Positions 26,538 to 35,861 of a stretch of DNA of 64,000 bases are shown here, in pieces. The DNA lies in the NCBI GenBank assembly GCA_025210235.1, contig JAOASG010000057.1, positions 1-64,000 on the forward strand, read 5' to 3'. The stretch comes from Vallitalea sp. (lineage in GTDB: Bacteria; Bacillota; Clostridia; Lachnospirales; Vallitaleaceae). The notes beneath the pieces are model-generated. The model was not told where the DNA came from, ran no database searches, and worked only from the letters and a program-made list of their open reading frames with translations. The translations under genes were made by a program, and so were the position numbers. Each line of letters starts with the position of its first letter. Positions within the stretch are counted from its first letter, which is position 1.

Positions 26538-27704
26538 ATGAAAAAAATAAAACTTATATTAATATATATTTTAACTTGTACTTTATTAGTAGGGTGCTGG
26601 AATTATAATGAAATAGATCAAGTAGAAATTGTATTAGGAATTGGTATAGATTCGCATATTATTCTAGCGAAAGAAAGGGGAAAATTATCAGAAAGTCAAT
26701 ATCATGTTACATACGAAATTGTAGGTATTGAAAGTGAAAAAGGTCAATTAAAAAGTAGAATTCTAAAAAATGAGGGGGATACTTTTTTTCGGGCAATAAG
26801 AAAAATTATTGAAAAAAATGGCAAAAGGGCTTATTTAGCTCATATGAAAATACTTGTCATTAGTGAAGAACTAGCAAAAAAGGATATTAGAGAGATACTA
26901 GATTATACAATGAGAGATGTAGAATATCGTCCTGATGTACATGTACTAATAACAGATAATAATAAAGCAGAAGATATTTTTCAAGAATCTGAAGAAGTAG
27001 TTAGTATGAAATTAAATGATGCCTTAAAAAATCAAAATAAGATTGGAACGTTTGAATCTATAACTGTATGGAATATTATCGATAAATTAACTAAAAAAGG
27101 ATATGAACCTGTTATTCCATTAGTTAGAGTAACTAAGGAAGGTGAAAAAATAGTTCATATCATTGGAGGAATCGCCGTATTTAAAGGTACAAAAATGGTG
27201 GGGAAATTAACAGAAGATGAAACTTTATATTATCTTTTTATTGATAATGAAATAAAAAATCAACCTTTATCAATGGAATATTTTTATGAGAATAATTTAG
27301 GTCATGTATCTGTAGAAATATATAAAAGCAATACAAAAGTAACTCCTGTTTTTAAAGATGATAAAATTAGTATGAAAATAAATATTGAATGTAACGTATC
27401 AGTTAACGAATTAAGTGAAGAGATAGATATTACTAGCGAAAAAGAAAGAATAAAATTAGAAGAACATATAGCTAAAACAATTGAAAAGGGTGTACAAGAT
27501 GTAATACTTCGTGCACAAAAAGATTATAATAGTGATATATTTGGATTTGGAGATTTAATTAAAAGGAAAAATAATAGTAAATGGAAAAAAGTACAAGATG
27601 ATTGGGATAGTATATTTCCAACAATACCAGTTGTAACAAATGTTAATGTTAATATTACTAGAACTGCATTATCATCTCAATCAATAAAAATAGATGAATA
27701 CTAG
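26538..27704 (+). CDS. Spore germination receptor subunit C (GerAC/GerKC type)
   Basis: A 388-residue lipoprotein with signal peptide and lipobox LLVGC (Cys about residue 21) followed by the family-typical WNYNEIDQ. Ger(x)C proteins sit on the outer face of the inner spore membrane and form the nutrient receptor with A and B subunits. Motifs such as GIGIDSH and GGIAVFKGTKMVGKL are characteristic. It is the first gene of a five-gene operon in the order C-A-D-B-B. Expression in the forespore (sigma-G) is expected, but no confident sigma-G promoter was found upstream. Confidence 0.93.
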   Translation: MKKIKLILIYILTCTLLVGCWNYNEIDQVEIVLGIGIDSHIILAKERGKLSESQYHVTYEIVGIESEKGQLKSRILKNEGDTFFRAIRKIIEKNGKRAYLAHMKILVISEELAKKDIREILDYTMRDVEYRPDVHVLITDNNKAEDIFQESEEVVSMKLNDALKNQNKIGTFESITVWNIIDKLTKKGYEPVIPLVRVTKEGEKIVHIIGGIAVFKGTKMVGKLTEDETLYYLFIDNEIKNQPLSMEYFYENNLGHVSVEIYKSNTKVTPVFKDDKISMKINIECNVSVNELSEEIDITSEKERIKLEEHIAKTIEKGVQDVILRAQKDYNSDIFGFGDLIKRKNNSKWKKVQDDWDSIFPTIPVVTNVNVNITRTALSSQSIKIDEY

Positions 27705-27780
27705 TTATGATAATTGTATAATTACCTATTGTTGATTCTTATTATGCAAATATCAAAGCAAAATTAGGAGTGTAAAAAAT

Positions 27781-29262
27781 ATGAGTGAAATAACTTTAAA
27801 TAAAAATATTGAGTATAATATTGATTTATTTAAAAAGGATTTTAGTGATGATGATAGTATTGTCTATAGAAGGTTTCAAAATGAAAGTGGTAGAAGAAAA
27901 TTTTGCCTTATTTATATTAAGAGTATGGTTAATGATGAAATAATGACAGAAAACATACTAAAGCCTATAATGAGTGAGGATATAAAGAAACATGAAAATA
28001 GTATTGAGTTTTTAGACTATATTGTAGATAAAATAGTAAGCGTTAATGAAGTAGAAAAATTGAAGGATTACACAAAATTAGTAGATAATCTTTATATAGG
28101 AAAAAGTATTTTATTTATTGATGGGTTTTCTCAAGGAGCAGTATTAAACACATTAGAATGGAATGCAAGAGCTATTAAAGAGCCAATTTCAGAAACTGTT
28201 ATAAAAGGTCCAAGAGAAGGATTTAATGAAGTTATTTATACTAATATTTCTTTAATTAGAAGAAGGATTATCTCTAAACAATTAAAAGTTAAATTTAGAG
28301 AAATAGGAAAAGTTACAAAGACAAAAGTATGTATATGTTATATAGAAGATATTGCAAAAGAAGAGATTATACAAGAAGTTGAGAGAAGGTTAGATAAAAT
28401 AGATATTGATGCTATATTAGATACAGGTTATATTGAAGAATTTATTTCTGATAAACCTATGTCTTTATTTAAAACATCTCAAACAACCGAAAAGCCTGAT
28501 ACAGTATGTGGTAAATTATTAGAAGGTAGGATAGCTATAATATGTAATGGATCACCTACTGTAATAACAACTCCATTTGTTTTTTTAGAGTATTTTCAAG
28601 TAGATGAAGATTATTATCAAAATTATTATTATGCTACATTTAATAGATTATTAAGATATTTAGCTTTTTTTCTTACTACTAGTGTACCTGCTATTTATAT
28701 ATCGTTAACAAACTATCATCAAGAATTAATACCTACTCAATTAATGTTAAGTATTTATGAATCTAGACAAGGGGTACCTTTTCCTACGTTTTTAGAAGCT
28801 TTAATTATGATTATAGTATTTGAGTTAATTAGAGAATCAGGTATTAGAATATCTAAATATAGTGGTTCAGCAATTAGTATTGTAGGAGCACTTGTAGTTG
28901 GAGAAGCAGCTGTACAGGCTAGATTAGTTAGTCAGCCTATGATTATTGTGATTGGAATAACAGGTATATCTAATTTTTTGCTTCCTAAGATGGCTAATTC
29001 AACAATTTACATTCGAATTATTTTTGTATTATTAGCATCTTTTCTAGGATTATATGGATATGTCTTTGGTGTGATTCATTTATTCCTGCATTTATTCTCA
29101 ATTAAAAGCTTTGGAATACCTTATATGTTAAATATGAATTCCATGGAAGATAAAATTAATATAAAAGATGCATACATTAGAGCACCGTGGTGGTATATGG
29201 ATATGAGAAATAAACTAATATCAAAGAAAAGAAATAGAAAAAAAGATGTAAGTAATAACTAA
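27781..29262 (+). CDS. Spore germination receptor subunit A (GerAA/GerKA type)
   Basis: A 493-residue GerABKA-family membrane protein. It has a hydrophilic N-terminal domain (about residues 1-250) with the conserved DGFSQGAVLN and KGPREGFNEVIYTNISLIRRR motifs. Five or so helices follow, and a basic tail. The CGKLLEGRIAIICNGSP motif precedes the membrane region. GerA subunits form oligomeric nutrient-gated channels in the inner spore membrane. It is separated from gerC by 76 bp and from the small D-type gene by 16 bp. Length is normal for the family. Confidence 0.94.
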   Translation: MSEITLNKNIEYNIDLFKKDFSDDDSIVYRRFQNESGRRKFCLIYIKSMVNDEIMTENILKPIMSEDIKKHENSIEFLDYIVDKIVSVNEVEKLKDYTKLVDNLYIGKSILFIDGFSQGAVLNTLEWNARAIKEPISETVIKGPREGFNEVIYTNISLIRRRIISKQLKVKFREIGKVTKTKVCICYIEDIAKEEIIQEVERRLDKIDIDAILDTGYIEEFISDKPMSLFKTSQTTEKPDTVCGKLLEGRIAIICNGSPTVITTPFVFLEYFQVDEDYYQNYYYATFNRLLRYLAFFLTTSVPAIYISLTNYHQELIPTQLMLSIYESRQGVPFPTFLEALIMIIVFELIRESGIRISKYSGSAISIVGALVVGEAAVQARLVSQPMIIVIGITGISNFLLPKMANSTIYIRIIFVLLASFLGLYGYVFGVIHLFLHLFSIKSFGIPYMLNMNSMEDKINIKDAYIRAPWWYMDMRNKLISKKRNRKKDVSNN

Positions 29263-29278
29263 TAAGATAGGTGATTCT

Positions 29279-29488
29279 ATGTTAAATGGAATAATTGTTA
29301 TTATTATTTTTGTGATAATAGCAGTTGTGGAAATAATACCTTTAAAAAGAAATAAAAAGAAAAAGGAGATTACTATATATTCAATATTTTTCACAATAGC
29401 CTTTGTATTAATGTTTTCATATAGTATAGGGATAGAGCTACCACAAATTTCAAAAATGTTAGATTCTATAATCGAAAAGATTATTTAA
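29279..29488 (+). CDS. Two-helix small protein, germinant-receptor D-subunit type
   Basis: A 69-residue protein with two hydrophobic helices (residues ~2-22 and ~33-52) joined by a basic loop, KRNKKKKE. It lies inside the ger operon between gerA and gerB. Small two-helix D proteins that modulate receptor activity are known next to several Bacillus ger operons. Size, topology and position match, though the sequence is too short for certainty. RBS AGGTGA precedes the ATG. Confidence 0.75.
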   Translation: MLNGIIVIIIFVIIAVVEIIPLKRNKKKKEITIYSIFFTIAFVLMFSYSIGIELPQISKMLDSIIEKII

Positions 29489-29518
29489 TAAAATTTCTTT
29501 ACAGAAATGGTGACTGTT

Positions 29519-30652
29519 ATGGAAAAAACGGTAATATCTACGCGTCAGAGTATATGTACGATTATTTTATTTATATTAGGCAGTTCTATTATATTAGGAA
29601 TAGGGAAAGAAGCTAACAGAGACATTTGGATATCAATAATAATGGGTATTATTATAGGTTTATTTATTGTAATAGTATATAGTAGGATATTATCTAGATT
29701 TCCAAATAAAAATTTGTTTGATATTTTATTAATTATATATGGTAATTATATTGGAAGATTATTTTGTTTAATCTATATATTCTATTCTTTCTACTTAGCA
29801 GCACTTGTTTTAGTTAATTATAGTATGTTTATAAGTATAATTGGTTTAGAATTTACACCACAAATTGTTGTTTCATTTGTTTTTATTATTTTAGTTATTA
29901 ATGGAGTTAAGAAAGGAATAGAAGTTTTAGGGCGTTGGGCAGAGTTTTTTACAAGATTTTTATACCCTATTATTATTATTATAGTAATCAGTATGTTAAC
30001 TATGGTAAATGTAAATAATTTAAGTCCTATATTGTCAGACGGGTTTATGCCTGTAATGGATGGAGCAATAACACTAATAACATTTCCTTTTGCAGAACTT
30101 ATTATTTTTACAATGATTTTTAAAAGTAAAACAGTTATAAAAAATAATGTATATAAAGTTTTTATATTGGGATTAATATTTGGAGGTATAATTATACTTA
30201 TTACAACTACAAGCGCTTATTTATGTTTAGGACCTTTTGCATATAATAGTAGTTATTTTCCAATATATTCAGCAGTTAGCAGAATTAATATTAAAGATAT
30301 TTTTCAAAGGGTTGAAATAGTATTGGCTGTATCATTTATATTGGGTGGATTTTTAAAAATTAGTTTATGTATATTAGGTTGTTGTAATGGAATTGTAAGT
30401 TTTATGAATCTAAAAGATTATAAATTTTTAGTTACTCCTATAGGTCTTATTGTTTTAGTTGCTTCATTGACTACATATAGAAGTATTATAGAAATGATTG
30501 AAGGAATTAATTCTTTTAAATATATTGCAATATTTGTACAGATTATATTGCCTCTTACATTATTAATAACGATAGAAATTAAATTTAAAATAGAGAAGCG
30601 AAAAAATAAATTATATAGAAATGGTGATCTTAATGAAGGAAGTAATAACTAG
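29519..30652 (+). CDS. Spore germination receptor subunit B, first copy
   Basis: A 377-residue GerAB-type protein of the APC superfamily with about ten helices, thought to bind the germinant. Family landmarks are the N-terminal ISTRQSICTIILFILGS and GVKKGIEVLGRWAEFF. The in-frame ATG at 29507 is rejected in favour of 29519, which is correctly spaced from GGTGAC. A second gerB follows at once, overlapping by 20 bp. The two proteins are paralogues: compare RINIKDIFQRVEIVLAVSF here with RINIRDVIQRIEIIIAVIF there. Confidence 0.93.
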   Translation: MEKTVISTRQSICTIILFILGSSIILGIGKEANRDIWISIIMGIIIGLFIVIVYSRILSRFPNKNLFDILLIIYGNYIGRLFCLIYIFYSFYLAALVLVNYSMFISIIGLEFTPQIVVSFVFIILVINGVKKGIEVLGRWAEFFTRFLYPIIIIIVISMLTMVNVNNLSPILSDGFMPVMDGAITLITFPFAELIIFTMIFKSKTVIKNNVYKVFILGLIFGGIIILITTTSAYLCLGPFAYNSSYFPIYSAVSRINIKDIFQRVEIVLAVSFILGGFLKISLCILGCCNGIVSFMNLKDYKFLVTPIGLIVLVASLTTYRSIIEMIEGINSFKYIAIFVQIILPLTLLITIEIKFKIEKRKNKLYRNGDLNEGSNN

Positions 30653-31718
30653 CCGTCAGGGTATTAGTATGGTTATATTATTAATGTTATCTGAAGCATT
30701 TGTTGTTAGTCCTATTAAAAGTGCAAAATCAGATATTTGGCTAGCAATATTATTGGGATTATTGATTACATGTATAATTGTTTTAATATATTGTAGAATA
30801 TTAGTAAAATTTCCAGATAAAAATTTTTTTGAAATCCTTACTTTTGTTTTTGGAAATATAATAGGAAATATAATTGGAATCATATATGTACTATATTGTT
30901 TTTATATTGGAGCATTAGTTTTAAGTACTTTTACTTTGTTTACTAGTATAGTAGGGTTAGAAAATACACCTAAAATCATAATCGCTTCTGGAGTAATTAT
31001 TTTAGTTATCACAGGGATAAAAAAAGGATTAGAAGTTATTGGAAGATGGTCAGAATTTTTTGCTAGAATTGTATACCCTATTATAATTATAACTGTTATA
31101 TTAATGCTTACTATGGTTGAAGTTTTTAATTTAACACCTGTTTTAGCAAATGGAATTAAACCTGTCATTAATGGTGCGTTTGAAGTAATAGCATTTCCTT
31201 TTGCTGAAATATTTACTTTTTTGTTAATAATAAACACTAAAACAGTTAAGGAAACAAAAAGTATTTATAAAATATTTTTAATAGGATTATTATTAGGCGG
31301 ATTTGCACTATTAATAACTCATGTTTCTGCCTACTTATCATTAGGTGATTTTGCTTATATGAATAGTTATTTTTCTGTATATACTGCAGTAAGTAGGATA
31401 AATATAAGGGATGTCATACAAAGAATTGAAATAATTATTGCTGTTATTTTTATTATAGGAGGATTTATTAAAGTAACTATTTATTTATTAGCTGGGTTTT
31501 ATGGAGTCAAAAATATATTTAAATTAGATGATTATAAATTTATAGTCACTCCTTTTAGTATAATTTCTCTTATTATATCATTAACTACTGTTACAAGTAT
31601 TATGGAATTGCAAAAACATATTTACTATTATAATTATTTAGCAATGTTAATGCAGATTATATTACCTTTAATTATTCTAATAGGTGTGGAGATTAAATGT
31701 AAAATAAGTAAAACGTAG
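30633..31718 (+). CDS. Spore germination receptor subunit B, second copy
   Basis: A 361-residue paralogue of the preceding gerB, also with about ten helices, sharing TSRQGISMVILLML at the start and GIKKGLEVIGRWSEFF in the middle. The ribosome site ATGGTGATCTTA before its ATG copies the ATGGTGACTGTT arrangement before the first copy, consistent with a tandem duplication that included the translation signal. Two B subunits could widen the germinant range or act as alternative partners for one A/C pair. It is the last gene of the operon. Confidence 0.92.
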   Translation: MKEVITSRQGISMVILLMLSEAFVVSPIKSAKSDIWLAILLGLLITCIIVLIYCRILVKFPDKNFFEILTFVFGNIIGNIIGIIYVLYCFYIGALVLSTFTLFTSIVGLENTPKIIIASGVIILVITGIKKGLEVIGRWSEFFARIVYPIIIITVILMLTMVEVFNLTPVLANGIKPVINGAFEVIAFPFAEIFTFLLIINTKTVKETKSIYKIFLIGLLLGGFALLITHVSAYLSLGDFAYMNSYFSVYTAVSRINIRDVIQRIEIIIAVIFIIGGFIKVTIYLLAGFYGVKNIFKLDDYKFIVTPFSIISLIISLTTVTSIMELQKHIYYYNYLAMLMQIILPLIILIGVEIKCKISKT

Positions 31719-31835
31719 TTGATATAATTTTCATTAACTAGGATAATTCTGAAACTTAATTATAACTAGTTTATAGTAATTAGATGTGATATAATAAAGT
31801 TTACGTTATGATAGAATATATACTTGGGGGTAATA

Positions 31836-32309
31836 ATGAAAATTATTGATTCAAAAGAATTTAGAAAATTATACAGAGTAATATGTTTTGTTCTGTTTAG
31901 TGTATATATGATGGTATTAATTAATTTACTATTTTTTGATATTAGATATGGTAGGGTAACGGGTATAAAAGGTTGTAATCTAGTTCCGTTTAAAACAATT
32001 AGAAATTACATTATTAATAGAAAATATGTTAATGATTCTGTTGTAATTACTAATATATTAGGTAATATTTTTGCGTTTATTCCATTTGGTTTTTTTGTCC
32101 CTACATTATTTATTAAAACAAGATGTTTTATAAAAGTAATATTAATTAGTGGACTGTTGAGTTTATTAGTTGAGCTTATGCAATATAAATTTGCTGTAGG
32201 TACTTTTGATGTAGATGATATTATTTTAAATACTATTGGCGGTTTTGTCGGTTATATAGTATTCAAAATATGTTTTAATATTTATTATAAACTGTTACAT
32301 AAAGAATAA
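31836..32309 (+). CDS. VanZ-like family membrane protein
   Basis: A 157-residue membrane protein with about four helices and VanZ landmarks: CNLVPFKTI, TNILGNIFAFIPFGFFVP, and VELMQYKFAVGTFDVDDIILN. VanZ-like proteins are widespread in Firmicutes; teicoplanin resistance is the named role, but most members are not resistance genes. The longest frame begins at a TTG (31824). GGGGGT inside it sets ATG 31836 as the start. It stands after the ger operon and may have its own promoter. Function unknown. Confidence 0.85.
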   Translation: MKIIDSKEFRKLYRVICFVLFSVYMMVLINLLFFDIRYGRVTGIKGCNLVPFKTIRNYIINRKYVNDSVVITNILGNIFAFIPFGFFVPTLFIKTRCFIKVILISGLLSLLVELMQYKFAVGTFDVDDIILNTIGGFVGYIVFKICFNIYYKLLHKE

Positions 32310-32346
32310 TTTTTAAGATAAAAAAACAATCGTTAGGGAGGGAAAT

Positions 32347-32679
32347 ATGGAAGACAAAAAAATTACCTTAAGGTTGAATAATAAAAAACAAACAGGATTT
32401 GGTATAGCTTCTTTTATCTTATCGATTACTTCATTAATATTATTGTTGTGTGCTATTAATCTATCCGCATTTGGTAATAGGTTAGATAATAGTATTGTTA
32501 TGGCTATAGGTATTATAGAAATAATTGGTTTTATTACTTGTTTGATTGGTATTGTTTACGGTTTTATTGGAGAATTTGCAAAAGATAAAATAAAAACTTA
32601 TGCGCATATAGGAATTAGTAGTAATTTATTTTTAATGATATTTCATGTTATAGTTATTGTTTATGGATTTTGGGGATAA
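32347..32679 (+). CDS. Small three-helix membrane protein (DUF6142/DUF4190-like)
   Basis: A 110-residue membrane protein: a short polar N terminus, then hydrophobic helices near residues 18-42, 48-75 and 88-108. The KKQTGFGIASFILSITSLIL opening is typical of DUF4190/DUF6142-like small proteins of Clostridia. RBS AGGGAGG. A strong hairpin lies beyond the stop. No known function. Confidence 0.7.
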   Translation: MEDKKITLRLNNKKQTGFGIASFILSITSLILLLCAINLSAFGNRLDNSIVMAIGIIEIIGFITCLIGIVYGFIGEFAKDKIKTYAHIGISSNLFLMIFHVIVIVYGFWG

Positions 32680-32725
32680 AATCGTAGAAATTGTGAGTAT
32701 AATTAAAGATTGGAATTAATGATAA

Positions 32726-32767
32726 AATAGCTTAATGATAAAACTTTTACTTTATCATTAAGCTATT
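32726..32767. terminator. Bidirectional terminator between convergent genes
   Basis: A perfect 17-bp stem (AATAGCTTAATGATAAA and complement) with an 8-nt loop, serving the membrane-protein gene on the plus strand and the ECF S-component gene on the minus strand. Confidence 0.75.
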
Positions 32768-32783
32768 AATATTCTTATCAGTA

Positions 32784-33563
32784 TTATCTTATATTATTAA
32801 TAAATTTACTTTTATCCAATCCAACTAAAATAAGTTCTGCAATAATTAGTCCAAGCACAAATTGTACTACATTCCATGGTATTGAAAAAATTGGTATAAT
32901 ATAGCTACCATAAATTATATACGCTGCAATATAATATCCAAAAACCATAAATGTTCCAGAGATAACAAAACCAAAAGTATAAGAAGGTTTAAATTTAACG
33001 TTATTTAATTTTGCGATCAATAAAGATAAAACTAATATAAGCAATGGTACTAATATAGTGATAATAAGCAATTGAGTTTGTACTTTATTAGTACGCTCAA
33101 TTAATTGTGACACAGAATCAAATTCTAAATCTTTAAGGAGGCTATTTACTTTTAGTTGGTTATCTAATGGGATTTTATTTGAGAGTATATTTCTTAAAAT
33201 AATATTAAATGCTGTAAATCCACCAGCAAAGATTAAACTTAAATATATATATATTTTTTTGCTGTTTTTATGACTAACACATATTCCTACAATAGCGGCC
33301 ATAATTGCTTTAATAATTAATGTAGGAATTGCCCAATGAGGAAAACCTAATAAAATATCTGCTAGTGCAGATCCTACTCCAGCAGCGAATGCACCACATA
33401 TACTCCCTAATAATATAGCAGCAATAAATATCATACTATCTCCAAGATGAATATAACCATTAGTAAAAGGTACGGGGACCTTTAGAGACATGGTAGATAG
33501 AAGTATAAGTGCTGTCATTAATCCAGTATAAGTTATTTTTTTAATGTATTCATTTGTTTTCAT
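32784..33563 (-). CDS. ECF transporter S component, predicted pyridoxine type (PdxU-like)
   Basis: A 259-residue vitamin-transporter substrate-binding subunit. Family features include the N-terminal TGLMTALILLSTMSLKVPVP segment, IHLGDSMIFIAAILLGS, and ALADILLGFPHWAIPTLIIKA. It has six or so helices, with an unusual polar insertion of about 50 residues after helix four (residues ~125-165). ECF S components need an energising module (EcfA/EcfA'/EcfT) encoded elsewhere. It is divergent from a MocR/PdxR-type regulator, the arrangement known for predicted pyridoxine transporters PdxU. That substrate is inference from context. Start ATG 33563 is set by an AAGGTGAC ribosome site. Confidence 0.75.
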   Translation of the reverse strand: MKTNEYIKKITYTGLMTALILLSTMSLKVPVPFTNGYIHLGDSMIFIAAILLGSICGAFAAGVGSALADILLGFPHWAIPTLIIKAIMAAIVGICVSHKNSKKIYIYLSLIFAGGFTAFNIILRNILSNKIPLDNQLKVNSLLKDLEFDSVSQLIERTNKVQTQLLIITILVPLLILVLSLLIAKLNNVKFKPSYTFGFVISGTFMVFGYYIAAYIIYGSYIIPIFSIPWNVVQFVLGLIIAELILVGLDKSKFINNIR

Positions 33564-33630
33564 TATCGTCACCTTGCCTTTTTTTATAATTTACATATAA
33601 TATATAGTATAAGTGTGCATTTTGGAAGTC

Positions 33631-33677
33631 ACAGTTTTTTATAAAATAAAAGGGACAGTTTTGCAAATGCAAAATAT
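33631..33677. promoter_or_regulatory. Candidate MocR/PdxR operator region
   Basis: ACAGTTTT occurs at 33631 and again at 33655 as a direct repeat, and TTTTGCAAATGCAAAA (from 33659) is an inverted repeat. Both lie in the 170-bp divergent gap. MocR regulators often bind direct repeats, which fits, but the assignment is by eye only. Confidence 0.35.
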
Positions 33678-33733
33678 TTTAGAAAACATCTAACGTTCTC
33701 GGTATACAGAGAGTGAAGAAAGGGTGATTATAA

Positions 33734-35131
33734 ATGTATTTAATTCCAAATCTAGACTTAAATATAAGTAAACCTTTATATGTTCAACTATATGAATACA
33801 TCAAGCAAGAAATATTAAGCGAAAGAATTGAGCAAAATGAAAAATTACCATCAATAAGACAATTATCTAAAAATCTTGATATTAGCAGAACAACTATAGA
33901 AAATGCGTATCAACAATTACTAGTGGAAGGTTATCTTTATAGTATTCCTCAAAAAGGATATTTTGTAAGTTCTTTTGATAAAACTTTTTTTTGTAATAAT
34001 AATAAAATTGAATGCATAAATGAAGAAAAGATGCATAATAATATTAAATATGATTTTACAAATGAATACGTTGAGAAGCATAATTTTGATTTTAATTTAT
34101 GGCGAAAATATATGAATAAGGTATTAAGTTATGAATCTGAAAAACTATATAAAGCAACAAATGTCCAAGGTGAAATCGAATTAAGACAAGAAATAGTTAA
34201 ATATGTTAGAAGATCAAGAGGCGTTAATGCTGATATACATCAAGTTATTATTGGAAGTGGAGTTCAGTATTTATTAAATATATTAACTACTCTTATGAAA
34301 AGGATGAATATTAAAGAATGTGCTTTCGAAGATCCTGGATTTAATAGAGCGAAAAATATATTTATAAATAATAATTTCAATATTTTACCAATACCTATTA
34401 AAGAAAATGGAATTGATTTACAGAAACTTGGCGAATCTAAAGCGAAACTTTGTTATGTAAGTCCATCTCATCAATTTCCTACTGGAATTGTTATGTCAGT
34501 AGATCAAAGGATAAAATTATTAAAATGGGCAAGCCAAAATGATGGATATATTATTGAAGATGATTATAATAGTGAATTAAGATATTATGGAAAGCCTATA
34601 CCATCAATGCAAAGTTTTGATAAAAATGGTAGAGTAATTTATCTAGGCTCATTTTCAACGTTATTGGTTCCTTCTATAAGAATTAGTTATATGATATTAC
34701 CAACTAAGTTAAATAATTTATATCAAGAAAATAAAAATACATATATTCAAACAACATCCAAGACTGAACAATTAGCTTTAGCAGTATTTATGAAAGAAGG
34801 AATGTTTGAAAAACATATTAGAAAACTAAAAAAAAATTATGCGAAAAAAAATTTAATTATGTTAAACACTGTTAAAAAGTACATGGGTAATACTGTAGAA
34901 ATAGGTGGTACTGATTCAGGACTTCATTTACTATTAAAAATTAATACTAACTTATCCGAAGAAGAAATAATTGAAAAAGCTTATAAAAAAAATATTCAAG
35001 TATGTGGAATATCAAAATATACTATATACAAAAAAATAAAAAATAAACCAATTATTATATTATCTTACAGAGGAATTAATTCAAACGACATAGAAGAAGC
35101 TATAACTTTACTAAGTAAAATATTTAGATAA
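33734..35131 (+). CDS. MocR/PdxR-type regulator (GntR HTH plus aminotransferase domain)
   Basis: A 465-residue fusion: N-terminal GntR winged helix (residues ~10-75, with LPSIRQLSKNLDISRTTIENAY) and a fold-type-I PLP-binding aminotransferase domain (~110-460). The stretch CYVSPSHQFPTGIVMS and IEDDYNSELRYYG match MocR proteins. The usual PLP-lysine segment is altered: LGSFSTLLVPSIRISYMILP lacks the Lys that normally precedes the LxPxxRxG motif, a Ser-Thr pair standing there instead. The protein may thus bind PLP non-covalently or sense another ligand. It probably controls the divergent S-component gene. Confidence 0.88.
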   Translation: MYLIPNLDLNISKPLYVQLYEYIKQEILSERIEQNEKLPSIRQLSKNLDISRTTIENAYQQLLVEGYLYSIPQKGYFVSSFDKTFFCNNNKIECINEEKMHNNIKYDFTNEYVEKHNFDFNLWRKYMNKVLSYESEKLYKATNVQGEIELRQEIVKYVRRSRGVNADIHQVIIGSGVQYLLNILTTLMKRMNIKECAFEDPGFNRAKNIFINNNFNILPIPIKENGIDLQKLGESKAKLCYVSPSHQFPTGIVMSVDQRIKLLKWASQNDGYIIEDDYNSELRYYGKPIPSMQSFDKNGRVIYLGSFSTLLVPSIRISYMILPTKLNNLYQENKNTYIQTTSKTEQLALAVFMKEGMFEKHIRKLKKNYAKKNLIMLNTVKKYMGNTVEIGGTDSGLHLLLKINTNLSEEEIIEKAYKKNIQVCGISKYTIYKKIKNKPIIILSYRGINSNDIEEAITLLSKIFR

Positions 35132-35333
35132 TAATTTAGTATTATCTGTATAATATAGAAAAAATATTCATTTTTTCATTAATTATAAGACGTATAAATA
35201 ACTTTTTTATAATAAAACAAAGGTTATTGTGATATACTATATACATGTGAGTTATTTAATTAATAGCTATATTAAAGTATATCAGTTTATTTAATATATA
35301 TTATAAAACGATTAATCACAGGAGTTGAGTTAG

Positions 35334-35819
35334 TTGAATAAAAGAGCATTACTTGTAAATGATTCAAGGTTTGAAAGTTTAATAATGAGAGATATGTTAA
35401 ATGACTTAGGTTATGACGTTGAATTTGCAGATGAATTTGATGCATTATATGAAGCAGAGCAATTTGAACCTAATCTTGTTATAGTTAATTATATTATGAG
35501 AAAAACTAGAGGGGATAAATTGATTAAAGATATAAAAACAAGTATTCCAGATAGTAAGTGTTTATTGTCTTCAAATAATATAATAAAACGAGAAAAGATT
35601 GAAGAAAGTGTTGATGGTATTTTGCATACACCCTTATCTATGTTTACTTTAAAAGATAGTCTTAATAGAATAGGAGAAAATGAAGATGTTATACGATTTA
35701 TAGGGAAAGATATTTCATATTGCCCTCATTGCTCAAGTGATTTAAGTGATTTTAACGAAGGAATTGTTTTCTGCCCGTATTGTGGAAAAAGTATAAAACA
35801 ACAAGCATCAAATAAATAA
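35334..35819 (+). CDS. Degenerate receiver domain with C-terminal zinc ribbon
   Basis: A 161-residue protein with a CheY-like fold (residues 1-115) followed by a zinc ribbon with Cys130, Cys133, Cys147 and Cys150 (CPHC...CPYC). The receiver is not canonical: the phospho-acceptor position is Asn52 (IVNYIMRKTRGD), and the conserved Lys of the KP motif is Thr99 (ILHTP). Only one acidic residue, Asp10, remains at the metal site. It should not be phosphorylated in the usual way and may be a constitutive or protein-binding module. The start is TTG, after AGGAG. It lies upstream of a chemoreceptor gene, a possible but unproven link. Confidence 0.85.
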   Translation: MNKRALLVNDSRFESLIMRDMLNDLGYDVEFADEFDALYEAEQFEPNLVIVNYIMRKTRGDKLIKDIKTSIPDSKCLLSSNNIIKREKIEESVDGILHTPLSMFTLKDSLNRIGENEDVIRFIGKDISYCPHCSSDLSDFNEGIVFCPYCGKSIKQQASNK

Positions 35820-35826
35820 ACTTTAT

Positions 35827-35861
35827 GTGATTGTAGATATTATATTTGCAATCACTTTTTT
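35827..35861 (+). terminator. Intrinsic terminator after the receiver gene
   Basis: GTGATTG pairs with CAATCAC and is followed by seven T residues. It separates the receiver gene from the chemoreceptor gene. Confidence 0.75.

Noticed and set aside
31836..32309. Glycopeptide resistance function for the VanZ-like gene
   Set aside because: No vanA, vanH, vanX or vanRS genes are nearby, and most VanZ-like proteins are unrelated to resistance.
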